Assembly: GCF_034190915.1 (NCBI RefSeq)
Contig: NW_026947514.1
Location: 8,716,201 to 8,780,200, forward strand
Source of the DNA: Cavia porcellus
Taxonomy: Eukaryota; Chordata; Mammalia; Rodentia; Caviidae
Direction of reading: 5' to 3'
DNA length: 64,000 bases
Made by a program: the position numbers and the translations under genes. Shown here piece after piece: positions 52,902 to 64,000 of the stretch. The notes beneath the pieces were generated by a model that made no database searches, was not told the origin of the DNA, and saw nothing but the letters and a program-made list of their open reading frames with translations. The first letter of the stretch is position 1; every line of letters starts with the position of its first letter.

Positions 52902-53490
52902 TGTGGGGCTGGGGTTAAGATGGGGCAACAGGGCACAGAACACTCTTCAGGAGAGAGACACTCCCAGTATGGTGATAGCAGCATCACTGTTCACAGAACC
53001 AATCAGAGAAGTGCTATATTCAGTCTCTATTTGAATCTGGCGCTGTTCACAGGACCAATCAGATGACACTCTTTCCTCCCTTTTATTTACATTTGGCCAC
53101 AACCAATCAAAAGACTCTGTCCCTGATCTTCCATTTACATATGGCAGGAAGCCAAGCGAGCTTTGTGATAGGGCAGTTTACACATGGAGTGACACCAAGT
53201 GAGCATTTGATAGGCCAGGTTTCCCAGTGACTTATTTGCATGAGAGAGATAACCTAGGAATTCTGGGTACAAAAGACCCCTTTCTCTTCTCTCCAGAATC
53301 TCTGTGATCCTTTCACCTGCCTGCTCGCCGAAGAGTGTACTTCTTTTCCAACCTTCAGTAAGGGCACACCTTTGCTGCCTTTTCTCTGTGTGCTGTCCAA
53401 TTCTTTGTGCAGAACACCAAGAATCTGGAATGAAGGCCCACGGGATCTGCTGTTCGGTAATACTATGGCCTCTTCCACAATTCCATTTAT
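52902..53490 (+). repeat. Probable gammaretroviral-type solo LTR
   Basis: Starts TGTGGGGCTGGGG. It contains three CCAATCA boxes (about 53000, 53059 and 53104), the first two within a repeated gttcacag.accaatcaga unit. A TATA-like gtacaaaagacccc follows near 53270. A ggggctc block near 53500 faintly resembles a tRNA-Pro primer site. No internal genes follow. The family is not identified and the 3' boundary is approximate. Confidence 0.5.
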
Positions 53491-54875
53491 TTGTTAGAGG
53501 GGGCTCTTAGAACTCAGGGGACACGTGCTCAAATTTCCCGTGTGTTACAAAGGATGTCACACAGGGTGCAGAGGCATGGCCTGTCAGAAGAGACTCACGA
53601 GGTGGAGGGATGAGGGGAAGGGTGGAGTCTCCCTGCCCCTCTGGGGCTGCCTCCCCCAGGGAGCCCCATGGGAGCTCTTCTAAACTTGTCCTTTTGGGCT
53701 TTTATGGAGCCTTCATTACATACGCAGGACTGAGTATGTCTTTGGCTGCTGGTGACCAGCTAGGCCTTCAGCCCTTCTCCGCTGCCCTGAGAGTGAGGCC
53801 AGAAGTTCTAGCCCACTAAAGCTCTGTAGGGGCCCTATCTCGTTAGCATACAAAAGACTGTCTTGTCACTCCAGAGGCTGCAGGAGCTGTGTGCCAGGAC
53901 CCAGAGGAGAGACCAAATATGCATTTCTTACCTTGTCACAATATCGCATGGGCAACCACTGGATCCCTGAACAAATCGTTTCTCTAACACACAGCCTGTG
54001 CTCTTCACCCTGGGTGGGAGCCCTTGCTCACGCTGACCTCCCCTCTTTGGGTGCAGGATTCCCCACCAGCTCTGTGTGACCCTGGGATCGTCACTGCCCC
54101 CACAAGCCCTTTCCTTCCCTCCCTCTCTCTTGTTTGCTTCCCTCCTCTTCTTCCTTCAGTCCTTCTGTGCAGTAGACACTGGGACTTGCTTTGTGCCAGG
54201 CAAAATGACCAGGAACTCAGGGGCTCTGCCCTCGGGGAATTCACAGTCTGATGGCAACGTTAATCTTGACCATTTTCTGCACAAATACTAACATCTCAGC
54301 AAGACCTGTTGGCCTCTGAGGGTGTAGATCCATGTTGGCTTTTCAGTGCCACTTGTCACGAGTAGAGAATGAGTTGCAGGGTGAAGATTTCATCCTCCAT
54401 CAAAGCTCTGGGAAGGGCTAGGGATGCTCCCAGGACTGCATGACACTGAGCACCCACGACCACAGCAGACCCCGATAGTGTTCCTTCACCCCTCTCCCTG
54501 CCGTCCCCCTCCTGCCCCCATCACCTCTCCAATCAACTGCAGGCACCCAAATCTTCATCTCAGGCTCTGCTTTGGGAGAATCCAAATTCAGAGCCTGTCT
54601 CAGCCCAGAACTGGAGTTGGACAGGTGTGTGGCATAATTTAACTGCATCTGCTTTGTTGGGAGATGAGAGGGAAGAATTAGGGAGACCAGGTACGATCAC
54701 ATGGCTAAACTATGTAATCTCGCAGTTTCAGTAAAGAAGTTAGCTAAAAATGATCTGCACCTGCCTAGTTTCTGCATCTACTTCTCACTCGTTTCTGAAC
54801 ATAAAGAAAAAAAGGAGAGGTATGACTAATCAGGATTTCTTCAGACTCCAATATTTATACACACTTATGCAACTA
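53491..54875. other. Host DNA, no gene recognised
   Basis: Unique sequence with chance frames. 54140-54260 has a MIR- or L2-like flavour (cagtagacactgggacttgctttgtgccaggc). Nothing else could be assigned. Confidence 0.5.
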
Positions 54876-55200
54876 TCCTGTTACTTTATTATTTTAATTT
54901 ATTGTTATACTTGGATCTGTGTAGGAAGTGTATAGTTATACAAATTATATACCCAAGTGACCACAATCTTGATCAAAATATAGAACATTTCTATGATTCC
55001 AGAAAGTTTCCTCAACTGTTTTCTGACTAAACACCTCCAGCCACCCCAGCTAGACAACTTTGAGTCTGATTTCAATTGCTATAGAGTAGTTTTGCCTATG
55101 CTGTGATTATATATATGCATGTAGATTGCTCTCTTCTTTGGAATCTGACATAGTTGTTCTTTCCTTTTTGTTACTGACTTGTTCCTTTTGACAGCCCCAC
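54876..55200 (-). repeat. Old L1 fragment, antisense
   Basis: The blocks match the inverted style of old L1 3' regions: tatacaaattatatacccaagtgaccac, aatatagaacatttctatgattccagaaag, and attgctctcttctttggaatctgacatag. Confidence 0.55.
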
Positions 55201-55329
55201 TATTTATCTTGGATTTACATAACTTGGCTTTCGATTTCTTAGGGGCTCACAGGTAAGAGTTTGCCTTGCGTCTCAGAAGAAACCTGGGCTTAGTCTTTTG
55301 AGCAATGCTGGACAGCTTAAGATTGTGGA

Positions 55330-55742
55330 GACCCCTGGAGATGGACTGAATGTTTCCTGCATTGTAACATGGATATAAATCTTTAGAAACCAAAAGTAGA
55401 ATGTTAAGTGTCCCCACAAAGGCTCAGTGTGGTGCCATTGGGTGCCGGTGAATATTTTAAGAGATGGGTTTCAGGGGTATTCTCAGCTCCCTGGAGGAAA
55501 GCCCTTGAAAGGGACTGTGGGACCTTGTCCTCCTCCCACACTCCTTGGCCACCATGAGGTGAGCAGTTTTCTTTTGTGATGTGTTCCCACCATGATAAGC
55601 TGCCCCACCATTGGCCACAAAGCAACAGGGCCAACCAATCACGGATTGAAACCTAAAAACTGAGAGCCAAAATAAGCCTTTCATCTTTTTAAGTTGATTT
55701 ATCTCAGGTATTTGTTTCAGTCATGAAAAGCTGACTGATACA
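55330..55742 (+). repeat. MaLR-type LTR, diverged
   Basis: ttaagtgtccccacaaaggctcagtgtggtgcc, a gaggtgagcagttttc region, then aactgagagccaaaataagcctttcatctttttaag with a polyadenylation-like block and a gctgactgatacata end. Confidence 0.65.
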
Positions 55743-55759
55743 TATATTCCATTGGACGT

Positions 55760-55954
55760 TGTCCTGGTTACTTTTCACTTGTCGCTGGGACAAAATACCC
55801 AAAACTAAGGAAAGAAAGAAGGTATAGCACTCACACCATCTCCATGCTCTCCTCTTGCACAGGATGAGGGTGTTTACAAAGTGAGGACCTGGCCCCCTGC
55901 TGAGTTACTTAAACTTCTAAATTCTCAAGTTGACACAATGTATCAACCATTACA
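55760..55954 (-). repeat. ERVL-type LTR fragment, antisense
   Basis: The right end, cttaaacttctaaattctcaagttgacacaatgtatcaaccattaca, corresponds to the sense start of the ERVL LTRs at 24189-24651. The left part (ggttacttttcacttgtcgctgggacaaaatac) fits an inverted LTR end. A truncated relative. Confidence 0.6.
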
Positions 55955-56179
55955 GATGTCCTTCTGGGGCTGTATATTTTCATTCTCCTTGAGTAAGTGG
56001 AATCACAAAGACATGTGGCAATTGTGTATTTATAAGAAATCCCTGGACTTCTTTCTAAATGAGCTGATTCAGCATAAGCTCCTCCCAGCAATCAGCGAGG
56101 CCCCCGCCGCTCTCCTCCATTCCTGCCAATGGTAGTTTCAGATTTTAAAGTGGGCTGTGTTGAGGCTGTGCAGTGGTAT

Positions 56180-58080
56180 CTAACCTCTATTGGCTCTGCA
56201 CATGTCATCCTTTGTGAAGTGTTTGTCTGAGTGTTTTGACAATTCTTTCCGTTTTTCTCTTTATTATTGGGTGGCAGAAGGTGTATGTATAGTCTGAGTA
56301 TAATTCTTTCATCAGGCTGTATGGGTTTAAACTATTTCTTCCTAGTCTCTGTCCCAAATTTTGAATTCCTTAAGTTTTTCTTCAACTTGGTAATTTTTTA
56401 AAACATAAGAAAGGTCTCTCGCTTTTAGTATTTTTGTTCTTATTTTAAAATTTGATAGCTTATTGAAACAAGTTATATTCCACAAAATTCACTTAAGTGC
56501 ACACTACCGGCATTTCAATTTTTAAAGCAGAAAGTTATTACAACTTAATGAAATCCAATCTATCTTCCTTTTCCCTTTTTCATGGTTATGACTTCTTTGT
56601 ACCCTGTTTTTTCCCCCTATGTTAAAAATTTTTTTCTGTCTATATTTTCTTCTGGAAGTCTTCTAGTGTCAACACTTACATTAAGTCTTTGTGGATAGTT
56701 GTCTGTATGCGGTGATGAACTGGTTCTAGGTCTTTTCCAGAGTATCATTAATACGCAAAGAAAAAGAACTTCATTATTTCATGCTGATGTTTCAAATTCA
56801 AAAGGGTTTTGTTTGTTCATTTAACCCCTTTCTATTGCATCCACATCTATGTTCTTCCACACTGATCACCCTAGTTTTCAAGGAACGGAACCCCCCATAA
56901 TTTCTCTCTGTAAAAGTGCTTTTCCACTTGGTCTGTCTCCTCCCTGTCACCATGCTGGGCACTACCTCTGCTGTCAGAAAATCGCTTGCTTTTAACTTTC
57001 TTTTGACTTCAGTTCTCCAAGCAAAGAGAATGGTTGGTGTCAACCACAAGCCATCTGTTGATGTCACTCTGTCCCTTTGGCCACCTGCAGCTCCTTCTCT
57101 GGTGGACTTCTTAGGAACAGTGTTTTCTGATTTTGCCCTTCCTGATTCTGATTCCTGATTCCTGATGATGACAGTCTGATTTATCTTTATACTATCTCTT
57201 TTGGAACACTGATTTTCTTGGATGTAAATACCTTGGCTTGCGTTTTCTCCGTTTGGGTATCTCAGCTAAGATGCTCTGTTTTCTGGTATAAATGTTGCTA
57301 TTTTTAAAGCCTGACAGCAATACAATTTTCTTTACCTTATAAACCACATGCTTTTTGTTCTTTTTTCCTTAAGTCTATGGTTTTAATTACCTATTCTGGT
57401 TTTGGCTGTTTTTGCTTAATAAATCTTAAATATACAGGGTGCTTTTTCAACAGATAGTTTCAAATCTTTTTCTTTCTGAAAACTGGTCTTTAGCATTTTC
57501 TGTTTTCTTGTTTCTGTTCTCTTTAGGATCTCCCATTATCTATATATTGGATCTCCTCTGCCTATTTTTAATGCTTTTAACGCTCTCTCAATCCTTGTCT
57601 CTTTTATTTCAAAAAGATTCTGCCTTCTATTATTTACTTACTGTAAGGAATTCTCAGGTGTACTGTTTGCATTGCATTTCTTCTAGTTTTGTCTTTATTT
57701 CTAAAATAATTTTTTCTCATTTATTTTTCTCTCCCTCCCTTCCTCCCTTGTGGCTGGAGATGGAACCCAGCGCCTCACACATGCTAGCTAAGACTCTGCA
57801 GCTGAGCTATGTCTGTGCCGCAGTCTCTCTGTGTCTAATTCTCGAGTTCTGTCTTCTCTCCTCATCTTTCTTTCTGAAATTCTAGTTTATGTTTTCTCTT
57901 TGTGAATTGTATCATATCCTTAATGACTTTAGGGGTTTTTTTTTTAATGACAGGTTTGAATTTAGTCCACTTTGTGGGCATATCTTTTTTGTGTGCTTTC
58001 ATTGTCTGTTAGTATATTATTCTGACTCTTACTCTTTTTTTATAATAAATTAGGAAATTATTAGATAAAATTTTATACTA
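56180..58080 (-). repeat. T-rich decayed LINE-like region, antisense
   Basis: About 1.9 kb of T-rich sequence with long pyrimidine stretches and short hydrophobic frames, in the style of inverted old L1. An inverted ID-like SINE interrupts it at 57748-57830. Boundaries and family are uncertain. Confidence 0.4.
57748..57830 (-). repeat. ID-like SINE, antisense, diverged
   Basis: ggctggagatggaacccagcgcctcacacatgctagctaagactctgcagctgagctatgtc is an inverted ID body, more diverged than the others. Confidence 0.7.
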
Positions 58081-58086
58081 TCGGTT

Positions 58087-58170
58087 TTTTTTTTTTATAC
58101 CAGGGATCAAACTCACAACCTCACGCTTGCCAGGCAGGCACTTGTGTCACTGAGCTTCCCCTCCAGGCTA
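58087..58170 (-). repeat. ID-like SINE, antisense
   Basis: T run, then ataccagggatcaaactcacaacctcacgcttgccaggcaggcacttgtgtcactgagc. Confidence 0.9.
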
Positions 58171-58287
58171 TATCTGTTATTTTTATGCCCATTTTGTTTT
58201 CCTGAACTTTTCCAGGGAGCCTTGGTTATTGAGATAACTCCTCCAGCTCCAAAGGCCTCATTCTGTTGTTTTCCTATAATATTAAAA

Positions 58288-58440
58288 ATGCGGCATTGGG
58301 CACGGTGCTGCGCGCCCGAAATCCCTGCACACGGGGAGGCCAAGGCAGGAGGCCCACAAGTGTAAACTCAGCCTGGGCATCTTTGCTACAGATATATAGT
58401 GAGGCAACACTGAGACCACGGCTCAGTACAAAGGCCCCAG
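58288..58440 (+). repeat. B1-type SINE, diverged
   Basis: gggcacggtgctgcgcgcc, ggggaggccaaggcaggaggcccacaagtgtaaactcagcctgggc, atatagtgaggcaacactgagacc. The blocks are in B1 order with several changes. Confidence 0.7.
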
Positions 58441-61400
58441 TTTCGATTGTTAGTGCTACAAAACCTGGAGGCAGCTAGCTGTCTGAGCTCCCTGACTTTG
58501 GCCCTGTGGCTCTTTCCTGGCCTTCCCTTTCCCTGACCTTCCTGTGCGGCCCCTTCCTGGGCTCTTTCTAATCCATCACCACGGGCAGCTGGAGATGCAG
58601 GGAGATGCGGCACCAGCTGCTTCTGGAGGATTCCAGGCAGTCACTCCTGCAGTGACAGGTCTGTGCGTGACTAACAAGGAATTACACGAGGGGATGCGTC
58701 ACTGTGTGCGGGGCATTCAGAAGCGAGAGGAACACAGCTAACCCATGAGAGTGGCACATGCAGCCAGTGATAAGACTGGCCAGCGCCTCCCTCAGGGTCA
58801 GACAAGAAAGGGAGGCACCTGAATGCTGTCCCCTGCACCCCGATGCCGTCTGCTCCGAAGTCTGGGGCGGCCACAGCAGAGCTGCTCTGGGCTTTCCACT
58901 GGCACTGGGCTGGCTGGGCTGCAGTCTGAGTAAGCTTGTCTAAATCCTCCCTCCTAAGTGGCAGTGTCAGAAGGCTGTGTCAGCCAGCTTTGTTACCCAA
59001 TGTCCGTCAACTTAGAGAGAGCAAAGGTTTATGTGGGCTCCCGGCTTTGAAGCTTTCAGTGCACACTCAGCTGGCCTCGCTGGTGTGGGCAGCTACGAAC
59101 GAGAAGCAGCTCGCGCCAGACCTGAGTCTGCTGCTGCCTTGAACCTGGACTCTGCGATGTCACAGCTTCCCAACCTTCCACACCCTGATCCTACAGCCCC
59201 GATGCTCTAAGACAGGGCGAAAGAATGCTGGGAGCAGAAACTTTACCAAAGCTTTACGATGCTTATGAGTGCTGGCGGTCACAGTTTGACTCATTTATTA
59301 GACAAATCCTGGATGAATGCTTGCTTTGAGCCAGGCTTTTGCTGAGGAAGGGGAATACATCATTAACAGAAATTCTAGGCCTCTTCTGCATATAAAATGA
59401 AAACCTTATGTACATCGGTCTCAAGCATTTCCAGCTCTGTGAAGTGACAATATTTGGAGTCACTGGGGACAATGACTCCATGCAAAATGTCACCTTGTGG
59501 AAAGCAGAAGCCTCTCTGGAGGACATTCTCATTTCTTGCTTTTAAAGGGTTCCCACACATGAAAATAAAATGGTATTCGTGTCTCGGTTTCTGGTTTTAA
59601 TTTTCTCCTTTAGGGCCAAAATCAGATTTCAGTTTCTAAGGAAGCTTATCGTGGTGGAAATGGATTGGGCTTTTATACTGCTTGGGCCTGTTCCGTTTGA
59701 AGGCCTGTCTCAAAGGCTTTATCTTCTGCTTTTAGGCAGATGTTTCTATGATCTCTGAGTGGGCCCATCACTGGGGGCTGCCTTTATCATGAAATGTGAT
59801 AAGGGGGTGAAGGGTCAGCTTTATTGTTCTAGAGAATTCTAAAACTTCACAAGAAAAACATGTACTATCTGATCACTTGTTGGCAGAGCTTATAGCTCCT
59901 GGGAAGATGAGAGAGAGGGTTGAGGGTCATCAAAGTTCAGCATGGTGGTTTCCTGGCAATCACAGAAGTCGAAGTCTCCAAAATAGGATTCCTTGATCAG
60001 CTTGTGCTCCCTGGGTGGTCTTGGCCTCTGGTGTTGACTGTGTCACTAGGGTGCCTGGCTGCGCTCTACTGAGCCAGCAAGGTCCAGGGTTTACACTCAG
60101 GCAGGTGGAGAGGAAGCCCACATCTCCTGGTTACTCTGGGCCGGGCTAACCTGGGATTCCACATGCAGGAGTCCAGAAAGCCTTTCTAGCAATTCCTGGG
60201 GAACTGCAGGTGAGGGACCAATGCACAGAGGAGGTGGCCATAGTCAGACTGGATTCAAGCCCAGGTGTGTCTGAGCCACAGCTCCTGCCTACGAAAGACT
60301 TTCAGAGCCTCAGCTGGGCAGCGCGTCTCAGGGCAGCCCTGTCTCTGTCTTGGAGGAGTCTTCCGTGTGATGAACGCATGCACACGCACACACGTTTATG
60401 TTTATGGATGTACATGCATGTGTACACATCCATACGTCTGTGTCCGGATACCACTGTACCCATGGGGGAATTTTCCCACTAAGTAACTGAACCGCAGTAG
60501 GACTCTGGAGTGGGTCAGAAGCAATGAGGTCACAGCAGCTGTGACTTGTCCCATTTTTCCCCTATCTGTTTTATAACTAAAGAGGCACAGTAGAATGCAG
60601 CAAAGTGATAAGAACTTAAAAAAATATCCTTGGTCAAGATGCCACTCAGCCAGGGGGTTCAGGTCAGGCCTCATTTCTTCCAGAAAACTTGCCCTGCCCT
60701 TCCCTTTGCAGACTGGGAGGTGCACAGCATGGGGTCCTAGGTCCTCTGTCATGGCCACAGCAACCCATCCGTTGGTCCCTACGATCATTGAACTGAGGAT
60801 TTGTGTGGTGGATAGAAGGTCATGTGAAATACTGCCCCAGAGAGTGGCTGAGAAGGGTAGAAGACAATGCCACCATCGACTCCGTGGTGGGAGAGGGTGG
60901 AGGAGGATACAAAGGACAGGGCAAGGTGTGCCAGCTTAGGTCCCCCAGGGCTGCTTTGGGGAGGTGCTGGTCCTCAGAGGCCTCCTGGCTTGGAGTCTGG
61001 GTAGGGCAGGGACGGTGTGGGGGCCACCCAGAGCCAACATGCTTAACTTGTCATTTTGTTCTCTCAGCAAGAGTGACCAACCTGAGCTGAGCTGCTCCAA
61101 GGGCGTGGGCCCCTGTAGAGGCAGAGGAGCCCTGTGAGCTCCTGTGTTTCCCTTCGACTCTGAACTGAATGTCTGGGAGCTCAGAAGCCGGGAAAGGTTA
61201 GCAAGGCATCCTCAGTCTCGCATTGGCTAAGGGTGCGGCTCCTATCTGTCCTAGGCAGTCTGGCTCCATGCTCTTAACCAATTTCTTGTTGACGTTGAGA
61301 ACGTTAAGTGCTGCGCCCAAGGCAGGAGGCCCAGGGAGAAAGAGTCACTCATGAAATGCAGCTTGGCCAGCCGCGAAGGGCAGAGGAAGACCTTGCTGCT

Positions 61401-63050
61401 TTCAAAGTATCCAGGAGCAGGACCAGTTTCCCTTCCTGCCCTTGGAGCCCACTTGGGCTCTGCAGATCAGGCTTCCCTTCCCCACCTGGCACCTCTCTCT
61501 GCTTTGCTGGCTCCCCTCCCCCAGCCCTCTTTGTGCTGCACCTGCAGGGCAGCTGTGGTCTGCCTGCCCTCGGACAGGAGCTCACCACCTACTGGAGCTC
61601 CAGGCCCCTCTGGGGTCTGAGGGTGGCGCTGAGGCCCACGCTGGCCTGCAGGAATGCTGTCCTTGCAGGACTCCCTTGCTGCCCCTACAAACCACGCCCA
61701 GGGGCAGAGGTGGTGTGTGGTGGGGGGAAACTTTTGCCAAAGCACAGTGAGGCCACCCTGTGACTGCTCAGTGTCTCTATCTGGCAGGCTTGGAGTATGA
61801 AACAGATCTGAGTGCCTCCTGCAGCCCACAAGGCCTTGGCCTCACCCTGCAGCCTTCTCTAGAGCAAATCCTAGAGGCTCAGAGGTTGTACACTCACCCC
61901 CACCCCCACCCCCGACAGCTTCCAAGTGCCTGGGCCTTGCAAGCTGGTGGAAGACAGCGAGTAGCTGTCCTTGAAACCACTGGTGAGGCCTGAAGGTCAC
62001 ATTCTCCCAGTCTTCATCAAACCCAGCAAAGGATGAACCTGGGCTGAGGTAGACCAGTTGGCCCACTCTCCAATTCCCAAGTTATAAACAGTTTGTGTGA
62101 CCTGTGATAGGGGTGTGGTCAGATCTATCGACTATATGTTCAAGACCCAGCCACAGCTGGGGAGGTAGAAGTCTGGAGAGGGGTAGCCTGCAGGCTGAGG
62201 TCTCCTTCAGAGAGTGACCACAGCCCTTTCTGCAAAGGAAGCAGCTGCAAACAGACACCGCTTCCCTGTGCTGCCCTTGGGCCTTCCTCGGGCTCAGCAG
62301 CTCTCGGGACCTGGCAGCCAGGCTACTCTCTTTGATCGCCGCCCACGCCTGGCCAAGCCTCTGGGGTGGAACAGGACATTCTGACTGTGGACAGCAGAAT
62401 CTTACATGGTTGAAGTAAAACAGAATTAATTAACTTATGCAACAGAGAAGTTCAGATAGGGCCGGGTTAAGGATAAAATCACGTCCTGGCCTCTTTTTCC
62501 GTCTCTCTGTCTCTCTCTGCCTAGAGTTTGCAATCCTACTCTGGGTGAGGTCCTCCAGGAAGCTGGGAGAGAGGTCCCAGCTGTGTGTCGCCCCTCCTGA
62601 GTCTCCTGGGAATGTAAGAAGTCTTTCCCCAGCCTCCGCAAGAAAAGCCTCAGTTTGGGACTGGCCACATGGGGTCATCTCTTTGCACTGGTCCCTCATG
62701 CATGGAGGACAGGTCAGGGCAGGGCAAGGAGGGAGGACAGAACTGAGGAGGAGGTGGGGAGCATGAGCTCTGGCCGTGCACTTCCGGGTCTGGGGCTGTA
62801 GGTGGGCGGGGCTCCTGGCCACTCAGGGAGATGGTTTCCGCCTCATCTCACGCTGCCTGGGCTTTCTCTGGCCGGCTCCTTCTCCAGGCCGTCTGCCCAG
62901 TGTTCTCATCTGCAGATAAAAGTGACCTTGCTCATTGGCCTTCTCATGTGGGGCCCACTTTGCCTCTCTCTGGGCTGGGCTGGGCTGGGGTACAGATATC
63001 TCCCCATCCCTTTCTCCTTTCTTCCAAAGGTGGTTGAGCTTCAGATTCCA
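58441..63050. other. Host DNA, no gene recognised
   Basis: Mixed unique DNA with chance frames up to 151 codons (61308-61763) and no motif. 59275-59380 resembles an inverted L2 or MIR end (tcatttattagacaaatcctggatgaatgcttgctttgagcc). Tg/ca-rich words lie at 60378-60440 and a short (CACCCC)n at 61893-61913. Confidence 0.5.
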
Positions 63051-63790
63051 TTCATATGCATTCAGCACCTACAAGGCATCTGTCACTGTCACATCGATTA
63101 ACTTCTTAAAAGCTTTTTATTCGTCTGAGCCCAGGCTTGCAGTATGCAATGCTTACCTTCCCACGGGGAGCCGGTACATGGACACAGCACCCCTGAATCC
63201 TTTTTACTTCCTGTCCTCTCCTCTCCTTCCTCCCTCCAGCTTTTGGTCCCCTTACCATTTCCGAAGATCATTTTCCCTATTTTATTTTGTTCTTAATTTA
63301 TTTAATTTGGCTTTCTCATATAAGAGAAACCATGCAATATTTAGGCTTATGTCTGACTTAATTCACTTAACATTTTTATGGCAGAGTAGTACTCCACTGT
63401 GGGGAAATAGCACATTTTCTTTATTCATTCCTCTGTTGATGGGCTTATACGCTGCTTCCAAGATTTAGCTTCTGTGAATTGTACTGCTATAAACACAGGT
63501 GTGCGTGTATCACTCTGATAAACGTCTTTAGCTCTTTTGGAGAGATACCTAGATGGGAATAGCTGGGTCACGTGGAGTTTCTGGTTTAGTTTTTGAGGAC
63601 TCTCTATGCTGGTTTCCACAGGGGTTGTACTAGTTTACACTCCTACTCATGGTGCAGAAGGGTTCCTTCCTCCCTACCCCACCAGCACTCACCGTTCTTT
63701 GAATTCTTAATAATTGCCATTCTTTCTAGAATCCGATGGAATCTCAGAGTTGTCTTAATTTTCATTTCTGTAACTGCCAGAACATCTATC
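63050..63790 (-). repeat. L1 3' region, antisense
   Basis: The inverted order of a mammalian L1 is clear: cacttaacatttttatggcagagtagtactccactg, ttattcattcctctgttgatgggc, ggagagatacctagatgggaatagctggg, gtttccacaggggttgtactagtttacactcc. It is old and moderately diverged. Confidence 0.8.
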
Positions 63791-64000
63791 ATCTGTTTTA
63801 CTCTCTGGATTACAGCCGAACAAGTCCCGGCTGGGAGAGGCCACGCCCCTGGTCTTAGTTTGCTAAGGCTGCTCTAATGACTGAGCTGAAGACCTCAGGA
63901 TTCTTCCTGGCCAGGCCAAGAGACCAGATAACAAGCCCCAGCATCACCAGGTGCCGGTTCTTCGGAGGCCTTGAGGGAGGATCGGTTCTGTGGCTCTCCC

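Overview
The window is mammalian, most likely rodent, nuclear DNA. It holds no host protein-coding gene that I can recognise. The rodent call rests on many B1-type SINEs with the internal ~30-bp duplication and many ID-like tRNA-derived SINEs, some joined into ID-B1 composites. The ID-like consensus with a caggcaagtgtgaggtc-type core makes me favour a beaver or kangaroo-rat type rodent (Castorimorpha), but that is a guess. Apart from endogenous retrovirus (ERV) genes, open frames are short, lack family motifs and look like chance.

Layout. 1-7092 is host intergenic DNA with B1, ID and MIR-like repeats. 7093-13703 is a very young, env-less class II (betaretrovirus-like) provirus on the minus strand (ERV-A). 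It has 422-bp LTRs differing at one visible base, a 6-bp target duplication GCAGAT, a tRNA-Ile primer site, open gag and pro, and a pol broken by one in-frame stop. 13704-23640 is host DNA with SINEs and a MaLR-type LTR. 23640-24000 is an old L1 3' end.

24040-33914 is a three-layer nest. An old ERVL-type LTR was split by an ERVL (class III) provirus on the minus strand (24189-33727, target duplication CATGG, tRNA-Leu primer site). That provirus was later split by a second tRNA-Ile class II element on the plus strand, ERV-B (24931-27997, target duplication AAATAG). ERV-B is heavily deleted: a gag fragment joined to the end of integrase, then an env remnant.

33915-64000 is host intergenic or intronic DNA. 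It holds SINEs, old L1 pieces, MaLR-type and ERVL-type LTR fragments, a probable gammaretroviral solo LTR near 52902, large GA/CT microsatellites, and AT-rich unique stretches that look like conserved regulatory DNA (37380-38000 and 47430-47880).

How the parts relate. ERV-A and ERV-B belong to one clade: same tRNA-Ile primer site, same leader splice donor, homologous gag and integrase, and a shared non-coding segment before the 3' LTR. ERV-A keeps gag-pro-pol but has lost env; ERV-B has lost most of gag-pro-pol but keeps the two ends of env. The most unexpected point is a 65-bp stretch identical between the L1 3' end at 23649-23713 and the inside of the ERVL pol gene at 29277-29341. Family assignments for repeats come from recognition by eye, without database searches.
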